Below, one piece after another: positions 6,294 to 13,163 of a DNA stretch of 13,163 nucleotides (position 1 is its first letter; the number at the start of each line of letters is the position of its first letter). The DNA is from JAXHUA01 sp034189695 (GTDB taxonomy: Bacteria; Chloroflexota; Dehalococcoidia; E44-bin15), in contig JAXHUA010000157.1 in assembly GCA_034189695.1 (NCBI GenBank), positions 1-13,163 of the forward strand, read 5' to 3'. The notes under the pieces are model-generated. The model searched no databases and was not told the DNA's origin. It worked only from the letters and a program-made list of their open reading frames with translations. The translations under genes and the position numbers were made by a program.

Positions 6294-6962
6294 ATGCCGA
6301 GGGAGCAGTGGGAGATTCGCTGGAAGGACCACTACCGTACGCTCGGCGTCAACATGGCGGCAGAGCCGGAGGTCCTGAAAGCCGCATACACTGCCCTAGC
6401 CAGGAAACACCACCCGGATGCCGGTGGCGGCACGGATCGCATGAAGGCGATCAACGAGGCCTATGAGGTATTGTCTGACCCCCTGCAGAAAGCCAGATAC
6501 GACGTATCCTATCGCCGCAGGCGCGAGTCATCACAACCGGAGCCGGATCCCGGGCAGGCGAAGGACTTCACGGAAGGCCGGGACCGTACAAGCCCGACAG
6601 CGCCAGCCTCTGTCAACGGATTTCCAATATTGCCATGGCTGTCACTCGGATGGCAGAGGGCAGCGTTGGCGACCAGCTTCCCTGTTGCCCTCATCTTTCT
6701 GTTCATCGTGCCGAGCCCTGTGGGTGTGGGTGTGGGGGCTGCCATCCTGGTTGCCGCGAGCTACGCCTGTATCAAGACGCGCTTTCTCAAAAGGGGAGGG
6801 CAGGCTGGCATCGTCGCCAGGCTTGCGGGGGGCTTCGCCATCATTTGCACGCTGTGTGCCATGGGGATGGCAGCATTCACGGCCGCTGTGCTTCTGGTTG
6901 TTTTTGTTGTGCTATCCCTTGGCGTCATCAAGGCAGCCCACAAATGCCGACGTGCCAGCTGA
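6294..6962 (+). CDS. J-domain membrane protein
   Basis: This 222-residue protein starts with a J domain (about 12-71): HYRTLGV, the diagnostic HPD at 40-42, and NEAYEVLSDPLQKARYD at 54-70. J domains recruit DnaK-type Hsp70 and stimulate its ATPase. A charged, Pro-rich linker (about 74-105) follows. Strongly hydrophobic stretches at roughly 124-140, 143-161 and 177-213 then suggest three or four membrane helices. The Gly/Phe, zinc-finger and C-terminal substrate domains of DnaJ are absent, so this is a type III J protein anchored in the membrane with the J domain probably cytoplasmic. The ATG at 6294 is preceded by GAGG with nine bases of spacing; a TTG at 6285 is in frame but touches that site. 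No chaperone gene is adjacent, so partner and client are unknown. Confidence 0.8.
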   Translation: MPREQWEIRWKDHYRTLGVNMAAEPEVLKAAYTALARKHHPDAGGGTDRMKAINEAYEVLSDPLQKARYDVSYRRRRESSQPEPDPGQAKDFTEGRDRTSPTAPASVNGFPILPWLSLGWQRAALATSFPVALIFLFIVPSPVGVGVGAAILVAASYACIKTRFLKRGGQAGIVARLAGGFAIICTLCAMGMAAFTAAVLLVVFVVLSLGVIKAAHKCRRAS

Positions 6963-7434
6963 TGCACCCACCGAGCGGCCTGTCCAACCAGGCAGGCGTT
7001 CCAGAATGTTGGAGCGTACATTCGCCTATACATGCACGCCTCAGCGACCCATTCGAACCTTCATCTACTAGGTGCGAAGGCTTTCGGCAACGGGCCTGGC
7101 CACTTCGGGACCACCCGTCCGTGCTTGCCCCCGTGCGGATTGTGCTGCGCGAGCTGTCTCGGTGTCCCAGGTGTCGGCACTTGCCCCCCCTGCATTGCCC
7201 ACCAATGTGCATCACGACGCAGAAAGCGCGCGGAAGACGCCGGAACTCCGCCGCAAAGCTGCGCTGCAAGCCGACGCCACACTCGTGTTATAGAAGCTAC
7301 TACACCGCATTCGTGTGTCGGCGACTGCACACCCCGCAAACGCAACGGCCCGGACTCTGATCGTATGGTTCTTCCTCATCATTCTCCTGCCCCACCAGTC
7401 ACCGGTCCCTGAGTAGTCTCTATCTTCCGTGGTG
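6963..7434. other. Intergenic stretch between convergent gene blocks
   Basis: Plus-strand genes end at 6962 and minus-strand genes end at 7435, so this is the meeting point of two opposed blocks. The open frames here look non-coding: Cys/Pro/His/Arg-rich with no family resemblance. A 5-bp hairpin GCCTG/CAGGC (6979-6994) follows the J-protein stop by about 16 bases, without a T-run. Two imperfect copies of a CAC-rich string ending in CGTGT lie at 7275-7288 and 7302-7316. Nothing else stands out. Confidence 0.4.
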
Positions 7435-8145
7435 TCAACCCAATGCAGCCCATCGTGCCAGAGTCTGCGACGAGGGCAACTCACACTTCCTGGTGACTGC
7501 AATCCAGATGTAGTGGTTCACAAGCTCCAGAACGGTCGAGTCCGGCCGGTCCACGTGTTTGGGCAGGTCGTCGATTCCGAAGCCGTTATCCCGGCACAGG
7601 CGCTCGATGTGGTAGGTCAGGTCTCTGACTTCCTCAAGGAACCTGCGATATGATGCCGGACCGCCGTCACACTTGAAGGTGACCCGCATAGCTTCATCCC
7701 AGGGCATCAGCGCCTCAGTCCTCATCGCGAAGAGGATCTTGGATGCTGCCGTCGGACCGATACGAACCTCCAATTTCGCTCCAACCCGCTCGCGCCAAGC
7801 TCCTGTGCTGTCTTTGAGAGAACCATATGCGCCGACCGCTACTTCCAGTTCCCGGTCAGTGACATCCCAAATTGGCCTCTTCTCTGGAAACAGACCCGCA
7901 CCTTCTGCCTGGTACCATTTCGAGATACTGACTGATGCCACCTCGTGTTGGTCCGCTGGAAGATGCCTGCACCCCCAGTCATTCAGCCATCTCAGGAGAG
8001 GAGTACGATGCTGGGAGTTGGAGAGGTCCACACTGCCACCAGTATCCTCCTTCAAGCGAGCGAGCGATCTGTTGAAGGGGGTTAGGGAATCGTACATGGT
8101 GCTTGCCAGAGCTAGCTTGCACAGAGTCACATTCTCCCAGTCCAT
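7435..8145 (-). CDS. Unrecognised 236-residue protein, last gene of the minus-strand cluster
   Basis: I do not recognise a named family. The sequence is soluble-looking, without signal peptide or membrane segments. Its most informative part is GPTAASKILFAMRTEALMPWD (131-151). This resembles the ASK-(L/I)-hydrophobic...P...(M/L)PWD pattern seen in helical proteins of uncertain function, some distantly like helix-hairpin-helix DNA glycosylase folds; this is a recollection of pattern, not a search result. A SYRRFLEEVRDL helix (165-176) follows. The ATG at 8143-8145 is preceded on the minus strand by GGGAGG about ten bases upstream, a strong translation signal. It lies 69 bases after the HicB-like gene in the same direction, downstream of the nuclease and mcrBC genes, so a defence-related role is possible but unproven. 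Confidence 0.7.
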   Translation of the reverse strand: MDWENVTLCKLALASTMYDSLTPFNRSLARLKEDTGGSVDLSNSQHRTPLLRWLNDWGCRHLPADQHEVASVSISKWYQAEGAGLFPEKRPIWDVTDRELEVAVGAYGSLKDSTGAWRERVGAKLEVRIGPTAASKILFAMRTEALMPWDEAMRVTFKCDGGPASYRRFLEEVRDLTYHIERLCRDNGFGIDDLPKHVDRPDSTVLELVNHYIWIAVTRKCELPSSQTLARWAALG

Positions 8146-8214
8146 CAGTCAGGAACCTCCCACTATCGTGCTGTATCAGTGGCAACATGGAGTTCAGGCT
8201 CGTTAGCGGCGATG

Positions 8215-8460
8215 TTACCCAAACCAGCCTTCAACGTATCGCGCAAAGGCAGGGTCATCCCTGACGAGACGAACCACCTCAGCCAGCCATCCGTGTATTG
8301 CGTCCGCCATCTTCTCCAGGGCTTCGGCCTCGCTCGCGGCCCGCACCCGGCACCCGGGCAGACGCGGACAGGAGGCGGTGTAGCGACTGTCTTCGCGCAT
8401 CGCATCCTCATCCAGTTCCACGTCAACCTCGAACTCGACCGTCACCTTCAGCGTTTCCAT
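8215..8460 (-). CDS. HicB-like antitoxin-family small protein (no HicA partner)
   Basis: The 81-residue protein has the HicB partial RNase H-like fold pattern. A beta-strand-rich N terminus (TLKVTVEFEVDVEL) is followed by YTASCPRLPGC (27-37), then ASEAEALEKMADAIHGWL (42-59), matching the family pattern Y-x-A-x-CP-x-LPGC followed by EAL...AI..WL. In type II hicAB modules HicB neutralises the HicA mRNA interferase. HicA (about 60-80 residues with a conserved His) should lie next door, but neither flank (8146-8214, 8461-8491) has room for it. The C terminus has no evident ribbon-helix-helix or helix-turn-helix DNA-binding domain. The ATG has GGAGG six bases upstream. It sits 31 bases after the nuclease gene and is probably co-transcribed with it. 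It may be a solitary HicB-fold protein serving another purpose. Confidence 0.75.
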   Translation of the reverse strand: METLKVTVEFEVDVELDEDAMREDSRYTASCPRLPGCRVRAASEAEALEKMADAIHGWLAEVVRLVRDDPAFARYVEGWFG

Positions 8461-8491
8461 TCCCAGCCTCCCACCTCGGGAATGCCCCCTT

Positions 8492-9985
8492 CTATTGCTT
8501 CAACGTATCGAACAGGCGGACCATCGCCTCGGTGTCCCGCTTGCAGTAGGCGAGCAGACCCTCGCGCAGCCACTGGCGGCGCTCGGCAGTGGTGTCGGGC
8601 AGAATCATCTCGGCGTAAGCCAGAGAGGCCTGGTCGCCTTCGGTTATGTCAAGGTCATCGTAGCCCAAATCGGGCACCAGGGCCGGCAATACCGCCTTGA
8701 GCGAGAACGAGCCGTGGAACCCGGGGTGATAGCAGTGCCGACGCACGAGCTGCAGCAGGTCGACGATGCGCCCATCGAGCAACGGCAGCAGGCGGCCCGC
8801 GAGATGCGGCAAATACCTCGCGAGCTCCTCAATGCGCTTCGCCTCGAAACCCGAGTACGTGAGAATCGGGCCGGTGTCGCCCACCGCCGCCAGCAGGCTC
8901 TCGGCGAAGGCCCCGCGCGGGTCGTCAAAGCCATCGTGGAGGAACTCCCGGTGCTCAAGACTCCCGTCCCCCATCATGGTGTGGCACGACCACTGGAATG
9001 GAATCACCTGATACGGACGGGTGCCGGCGTACAGCGGCAGCGCCGGGTTGAAGGTCTCGAAGTCGAGGAAGTGGACCGGATGCTCGAGCCGCGCCAGGGT
9101 GTGTGGAAGCTCCTGGTCCAGGTGGAAGCGGTTGCCGATAACGCAGTCGCGCACCAGCCGCTGGGTCACGTTCAGCCCGGGGAAGCCGGCGGGAATGTCC
9201 CGGATGTCCTCGATCCCCGCTGCGGCCAGGGCGTCGAGCAGCTTCCGGCTCGCCCGCGGGAGCTGGATGACGGGGTGCTCCGGCCCGCCGGTGTGGCAGT
9301 GGCCATAGAACTGGCATGGGTACGGGCTCGTGCACTGCCGCCCGGGCCTCACCTGCGGCGGCTCGGGCTGGGCCAGGTACCGTCTCATCTCCTCCAGTGC
9401 CGATGGGACGCCGGGCAGTGCCTCATACACGTCGCCGCTGATATCCTCAACCAGGAACAACTGGCTGACGTCATAGCCGCCTCCCGGGTAGACGTAGTCC
9501 TTGTTGAGATGGGCCAGGCACCCATTGCGCACCGCCACGCCCTTGCCGTTGAGCACGTAGAGCTGCACCGCGACGTCAGGGACGTGCTCGTCTTTCACCG
9601 AGGTGGTGGACTTGACCTCGACGAGGTCGAACTCGCCACCTGCCGCACGGGCGAGGATGTCGACGCGGACCCTCACGCCGTCGTGGAGGAAGGCCGCCTC
9701 ACAGAGCGCCGGGGCCGACATTCCGGACAGGGCCTGCAACGTCGACGCCACCGCTTCCTCGTGCTGGAAGTAGGGCTCGGCTATGAGCGTGGCTCCGGGG
9801 TACAGGTCTCGAGCCAGCCCGCCGACTCTCGTACCCATATCCAGCCTCGCCTGCTCCGCCGGCGAAACCGGGTCGGCCAGGTCGGGGTTGAAGCACTCGA
9901 GGTACAACCGCCTGGGGCACTGTAGCCCCGCCACGAAGCGGGACTTGGACAGCAGCGGGACTGCATTCTTGCGTGAACTAGTCAA
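8492..9985 (-). CDS. DUF2779-type nuclease: Cas4-like PD-(D/E)XK domain plus DnaQ-like exonuclease domain
   Basis: The protein (about 497 residues) combines two nuclease folds. The N-terminal half is RecB/Cas4-like: LSKSRFVAGLQCPRRLYL with the first iron-sulphur Cys (about 23), the PD-(D/E)XK core RVRVD (Asp109) then LVEVKS (Glu123, Lys125), and the three remaining cluster Cys in RQCTSPYPCQFYGHC (218, 224, 230). A helix-hairpin-helix-like stretch LDALAAAGIEDIRDIP follows. The C-terminal half begins with HFLDFETFNPALP (Asp308, Glu310), the first DEDD exonuclease motif. It continues with LTYSGFEAKRI and DLLQL, and ends with YCKRDTEAM (Asp484). This arrangement matches DUF2779/RecB-like proteins of unknown role, presumably acting on DNA. 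No cas genes or repeats are present. I prefer the TTG at 9983-9985, which has AGGTGA six bases upstream and overlaps the stop of a small upstream ORF. TTG at 9989-9991 is the alternative, and a stop immediately upstream limits the frame. Confidence 0.85.
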   Translation of the reverse strand: MTSSRKNAVPLLSKSRFVAGLQCPRRLYLECFNPDLADPVSPAEQARLDMGTRVGGLARDLYPGATLIAEPYFQHEEAVASTLQALSGMSAPALCEAAFLHDGVRVRVDILARAAGGEFDLVEVKSTTSVKDEHVPDVAVQLYVLNGKGVAVRNGCLAHLNKDYVYPGGGYDVSQLFLVEDISGDVYEALPGVPSALEEMRRYLAQPEPPQVRPGRQCTSPYPCQFYGHCHTGGPEHPVIQLPRASRKLLDALAAAGIEDIRDIPAGFPGLNVTQRLVRDCVIGNRFHLDQELPHTLARLEHPVHFLDFETFNPALPLYAGTRPYQVIPFQWSCHTMMGDGSLEHREFLHDGFDDPRGAFAESLLAAVGDTGPILTYSGFEAKRIEELARYLPHLAGRLLPLLDGRIVDLLQLVRRHCYHPGFHGSFSLKAVLPALVPDLGYDDLDITEGDQASLAYAEMILPDTTAERRQWLREGLLAYCKRDTEAMVRLFDTLKQ

Positions 9986-10065
9986 GGGCAATCACCTATT
10001 TGCCCGAGTCTTCGACCCGCCAGACTACACAGTGCGAACAAAGCAAGCCTCCCGCACGTACCCAT
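9982..10065 (-). CDS. Possible 27-residue leader ORF before the nuclease gene
   Basis: An ATG at 10063-10065 (minus strand) has GGAGG eight bases upstream. It opens a 27-codon frame (MGTCGRLALFALCSLAGRRL and seven more residues) whose TGA overlaps the preferred nuclease TTG start in a TTGA arrangement. This geometry fits translational coupling or a leader peptide. The protein is too short to recognise. The weak TTG start of the nuclease may depend on it. Coding status is unproven. Confidence 0.35.
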   Translation of the reverse strand: MGTCGRLALFALCSLAGRRLGQIGDCP

Positions 10066-10105
10066 GATTCGTGCCTCCAGTTCGACGCTGTCCACAAGTC
10101 ACGCG

Positions 10106-11419
10106 TCAGCGACCGAAAACCAGCCGTGTAGCGTAGGCTGTTCGCTCCCGCTGGGCCGCGGGGCCGTCGCACTTGGCTAACAACTGGTGCAGATGTGTCA
10201 AGTCCACGGGCCGAAGGATGACCTGAGCACATCCATGTCCGTACAACGGCTCAGCGATTTGGATGCGTGCTTCCTTTGCTGCCCCATGGGTCGTTGGGTA
10301 TAGGATGACGGATTCCCTTTGTTGGTCTCTGCTCAGCGCGTAGATGGCAAGCTGGTACAGCATATCCCGAGGCAGCGGTTCCTGGCTCAAGTCCCGATAC
10401 TTCGCGTCCACTACGGCAGCAACTCTTGAGCCCTTCAGTACCACGAAGTCGGGGCGTGGCTGGGGCGGACGGCGTTTCATTGGGTTGTATCCAGGCAGGT
10501 AGGTCATCATGTTTCGGAGGCGATACTGATCGCGCACGGTGAAGTCGTACAGATTCTCATGGAGGAAACGTGAGATCAGCTCCTGGAAGAAGCGGTTCAT
10601 GTCGAAGAAGAAACCAGGCAACCGCAGGCTGGGCTCCCCCGGATCAAGAGAAACACCTTTCGATTGCATCAGCATTAGAATTATCGCCACCGACGGCCCG
10701 TACGCAGCAGTCAGCCGGTCGGTCTCTCGACTCAGTCTCTTGAAAGTATCGCGGTCCAGCCTAACTGGAGATACCACTTCTTCAAGCTGTCTTGCCAGGC
10801 GGCGCAGCTCGGTTCGCAGCGGAACGAAGGCTGTAATCCGGATGGAGAGATACAGACCGGCGAGCAGCACTTGGTTCACTAGACAGTTCTCCAACCGTGG
10901 GAAGTAGACGCACGGCAGCCGCGCGGCAACCCTCGCCTGCTGACGCGCGATCCTCTCAAAGTCTATTCTGCCTCTAGGGCTTGCGAGGTCATCTGCCGCT
11001 TCCCTGTAATTGCGGCGCAAGCCTCGCGATATCAGTTCATCGACCTCTGCAATGAGCTGGCTTATGAGGAGATCCTGAAAAGTCTCAGCCTCAGCATCGT
11101 ATTCGGCATGCTCGAACAGTCTAAGATTCCTAAGACTGTACGCGTATCTTGTGAGGCGAAGCAATGGGATGCGAGCGATCTTGGGGCGCACCGTTATGTC
11201 TATATTGCCAAGCCTTGTTCGCCCTACATGCGATGATGCTCGAATTGACAGACCCGATCGAAGCTCGCTGACTTCGAGGATACCTGATTTGTTGAGACTC
11301 TCTACGTGCGCTTGGACGGTGGTGTCGTCTGTCACGAAAACGTTGGCTAGGCGCGTTTCGGTATCGGGCCCAAGGGAACCCCACTCGTTCAGGCTGATCT
11401 TGATTCCTGCATCCGTCAT
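10106..11419 (-). CDS. mcrC: McrC, nuclease subunit of McrBC restriction
   Basis: McrC is the endonuclease partner of the McrB GTPase in modification-dependent restriction of DNA carrying modified bases. The 437-residue length is in the family's range. The N-terminal part has the usual DITVRPKI segment (74-81) and SPRGRIDF (148-154). The middle has FFDMNRFFQELISRFL (271-286), the family's DMN-x-(L/F)F signature. The C-terminal PD-(D/E)XK nuclease reads RPDFVVLKG (322-330) and VVDAKYRDL (336-344), giving Asp324, Asp338 and Lys340, followed by YQLAIYAL (355-362). All key residues appear present. The ATG overlaps the mcrB stop by four bases (ATGA), so translation is coupled. A 114-base gap separates it from the downstream nuclease gene. 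Confidence 0.92.
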   Translation of the reverse strand: MTDAGIKISLNEWGSLGPDTETRLANVFVTDDTTVQAHVESLNKSGILEVSELRSGLSIRASSHVGRTRLGNIDITVRPKIARIPLLRLTRYAYSLRNLRLFEHAEYDAEAETFQDLLISQLIAEVDELISRGLRRNYREAADDLASPRGRIDFERIARQQARVAARLPCVYFPRLENCLVNQVLLAGLYLSIRITAFVPLRTELRRLARQLEEVVSPVRLDRDTFKRLSRETDRLTAAYGPSVAIILMLMQSKGVSLDPGEPSLRLPGFFFDMNRFFQELISRFLHENLYDFTVRDQYRLRNMMTYLPGYNPMKRRPPQPRPDFVVLKGSRVAAVVDAKYRDLSQEPLPRDMLYQLAIYALSRDQQRESVILYPTTHGAAKEARIQIAEPLYGHGCAQVILRPVDLTHLHQLLAKCDGPAAQRERTAYATRLVFGR

Positions 11420-13163
11420 GAAGAGTCTTCCGTATCCTCGCCCTCAACTTCTTCACCCTCGATGGGAGTCTCGGCTTCTGATCTGAGGGCTTCAGAAGAC
11501 GTGGAAAGACTGGGATCAATCGCCAGTAGTGCCTGGGCAAGCTCTTCCTGCTTCGCGTCATCGAACACATCCCTGCGTATCTGCTGGTTCTTTCCGTCCA
11601 CCAGACCACTGCCAAGTATCTCCTCCAATATGGAATAGTCCTCGTAGCAGTACTCCTCCAGCAAAGGGATGATGTCCTCTCGAAGCACGTTGGCCAACTT
11701 GCCAAGCTCTTTCACGGGTTCACCGCCATCAAGCAGATAGGCATGGCCGATTTGACGATTTCGGGCGTCGCGACCCACATGGTCGCAGATACGGCGATTG
11801 AGGGCCTTCAACCACCGCCCCAAAGGGATTCCCGACACTGTAGCGCTGCCCAAGGTGGAGTAGTCCGGCATCAGTTCAATGAAGCCAAAGCGACGTCGGA
11901 GGGCAGTGTCTAACAGAGATATCGACCGATCAGCTGTGTTCATCGTGCCGATTACATGTACGTTGTCCGGAACCTGAAACGATGAGCCTGAGAGAGGGAG
12001 AGTGACGGACTGACCACGTTTGTCCTTCTCCAGGATGGTCATCAGTTCGCCGAAGATCCTGGGGATATCGCCTCGATTAATCTCATCGATGACGAGGTAG
12101 AACCTTCGTTTAGGAGAAGCTACTGCGTCACTGCAAAGTCTCTTCAGGATGCCAGGCTGAAGGACGAAGCGCATCTCCCCGTCGGAGCATCTCGGCCTGA
12201 AGCCCTCGATGAAGTCTTCGTAGCCATAAGCCGGATGGAAGCAGCAGAACCGAACGGTTGGGCTTGACACATCGTCATCGGCAATGATCGAGCGCTTCTG
12301 CTCACTATCCAGATCTTCAAATCTCATGTTGAAGTCTGTTTGTGCGGCGAGCTCACAAGCAGTCTTCATCGCCCAATAGGTCTTGCCCGTGCCCGGGGGC
12401 CCGTAGATCACTGCCTGGCGTTTGCGTTCAAGGATGGAGTGGATGCGGCCCATCACGCCGCTCAATCTGACACCTTCGGGGTGGTCGCGTACTATCGGTG
12501 GCTGCGTTCCCATGATACGCCTCTCGGTTTCGACGAGGTTGGCCACATTCTTGCCAAGCAGGTGTACTACAGTCATCAGCCCTTCGGGTTGCGGTGGTTT
12601 CCACTCGTCCAAGTTCAGCCATTTCACAGGACGACGGTGTCGAAAGTAGCCCGTTGGCTCGTAGTAGTACTTGCCAATGACCCTGCCCACACCCAGTACT
12701 GTTGCACCGTCCGAGGCAAGGACAAGGTCCCTTTCGCTGATGCGGGCAACGAAACTGAAGACTTGCTGCGTTTGTTTTCCAACTTGCGAAGGCGTCAGGT
12801 TCGGGTATTGCCCTTGGATGACTGCCCGAATCCTCTCCTTTGAGTCCTGGTCGTACTTTGTCTGGCTGAGGTCCCCAAGGTCACCCCACCCAATGCCAAC
12901 GCACCCGTTGTCTCTCATGAGTTGCCATCGATTCCTCGGCTTGGTGCCATCGCCAGTTCCGATGCGCCAGTACCTATGAGGACGTCCGTGTATGTGGTTG
13001 GTGACGGTCGTGAGGCTGTTGACTGGCCATCCGAGGAACCTAGAAAGGGCTAGAAAACGGGCAGCGCAGAGGTACCTACCATCCCCTTCGGGCGGAGTCT
13101 GCAGCAGCTTCACCAAGTGAAACCTCTGGAACTCGGCGTTGTGATAGTCGTCGAGCTTCTCGG
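11416..13163 (-). CDS. mcrB: McrB, AAA+ GTPase with PUA/EVE-like reader domain (5' end outside window)
   Basis: McrB recognises modified DNA and drives McrC cleavage with a nucleotide-dependent AAA+ motor. Numbering from an internal TTG at 13114-13116, residues about 48-165 resemble an EVE/PUA-superfamily reader: RYWRIGTG, VGIGWGDLGDLS, FSFVARISERDLVLASDG, GVGRVIGKYYY and HRRPVKWL. The motor follows: Walker A GPPGTGKT (239-246), HPAYGYEDFIEGFRP (294-308), Walker B FYLVIDE with INRGD (339-350), the McrB signature GTMNTADRS (390-398) and arginine-rich RRRFGF (407-412). A short acidic tail ends the protein. The reading frame stays open to the right edge of the window and the extra codons read like protein (EFQRFHLVKLLQTPP). 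The true start is therefore probably outside, and the TTG is only an internal candidate. Whether this motor uses GTP, as E. coli McrB does, is inferred from family membership. Confidence 0.92.
   Translation of the reverse strand, partial: EKLDDYHNAEFQRFHLVKLLQTPPEGDGRYLCAARFLALSRFLGWPVNSLTTVTNHIHGRPHRYWRIGTGDGTKPRNRWQLMRDNGCVGIGWGDLGDLSQTKYDQDSKERIRAVIQGQYPNLTPSQVGKQTQQVFSFVARISERDLVLASDGATVLGVGRVIGKYYYEPTGYFRHRRPVKWLNLDEWKPPQPEGLMTVVHLLGKNVANLVETERRIMGTQPPIVRDHPEGVRLSGVMGRIHSILERKRQAVIYGPPGTGKTYWAMKTACELAAQTDFNMRFEDLDSEQKRSIIADDDVSSPTVRFCCFHPAYGYEDFIEGFRPRCSDGEMRFVLQPGILKRLCSDAVASPKRRFYLVIDEINRGDIPRIFGELMTILEKDKRGQSVTLPLSGSSFQVPDNVHVIGTMNTADRSISLLDTALRRRFGFIELMPDYSTLGSATVSGIPLGRWLKALNRRICDHVGRDARNRQIGHAYLLDGGEPVKELGKLANVLREDIIPLLEEYCYEDYSILEEILGSGLVDGKNQQIRRDVFDDAKQEELAQALLAIDPSLSTSSEALRSEAETPIEGEEVEGEDTEDSS

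Noticed and set aside
7032..7412. 126-residue plus-strand open frame in the gap
   Set aside because: Its Cys/Pro/Arg/His-rich composition, lack of ribosome binding site and lack of family resemblance suggest non-coding DNA.
8163..8426. 87-residue minus-strand frame overlapping the HicB-like gene
   Set aside because: It is out of frame with the clear HicB pattern and has no family features or translation signal.
8495..9925. 476-residue plus-strand open frame opposite the DUF2779 nuclease
   Set aside because: The minus strand shows clear nuclease and Cys-cluster motifs; the plus frame is its shadow.
8492..9985. CRISPR-Cas locus suggested by the Cas4-like domain
   Set aside because: There is no repeat-spacer array and no other cas gene; the fused DnaQ-like half marks the DUF2779 type.

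Overview
The window is GC-rich bacterial DNA with dense coding and short operon spacings. It looks chromosomal: a housekeeping translation operon fills the left half and a defence-type gene cluster on the opposite strand fills the right half. The phylum cannot be fixed from sequence alone. The lineage appears to make Asn-tRNA(Asn) (and/or Gln-tRNA(Gln)) by transamidation, because aspS, gatC, gatA and gatB lie together and the AspRS carries residues typical of the non-discriminating enzyme.

Layout. Positions 1-380 hold no gene I recognise. Positions 381-728 (+) encode a short PEBP/YbhB-like protein. Positions 729-1117 contain a structured, tRNA-like but non-canonical segment (749-815) and a possible extended -10 promoter. 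Positions 1118-5891 (+) form a tight three-gene operon: aspartyl-tRNA synthetase with a complete GatC fused to its C terminus, a shortened GatA, and GatB. Positions 5892-6293 are non-coding, with two hairpins and an inverted repeat. Positions 6294-6962 (+) encode a J-domain membrane protein. Positions 6963-7434 look empty. From 13163 down to 7435, five recognisable genes run on the minus strand: mcrB (its 5' end lies outside the window), mcrC (overlapping mcrB by 4 nt), a Cas4-like/DnaQ-like two-domain nuclease of the DUF2779 type, a HicB-like small protein without a HicA partner, and an unrecognised 236-residue protein. A possible 27-codon leader ORF precedes the nuclease and overlaps its start.

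Most notable system. The AspRS-GatC fusion would tether the synthetase to the amidotransferase permanently. The GatA encoded next to it lacks the amidase catalytic machinery: the catalytic Lys is replaced by Gln, the Gly/Ser-rich cis-Ser loop is gone, and the nucleophile region is degenerate. GatB keeps its metal-site and zinc residues but has lost the usual DYRYFP motif. The operon therefore reads as a divergent, covalently linked transamidosome without an evident glutaminase. Possible explanations are ammonia from another source, a separate active GatA elsewhere, or a changed function.

The right half reads as a small defence island: an McrBC modification-dependent restriction system whose McrB has a PUA/EVE-like reader domain, followed by an Fe-S PD-(D/E)XK/DEDD nuclease and two small accessory-type genes.
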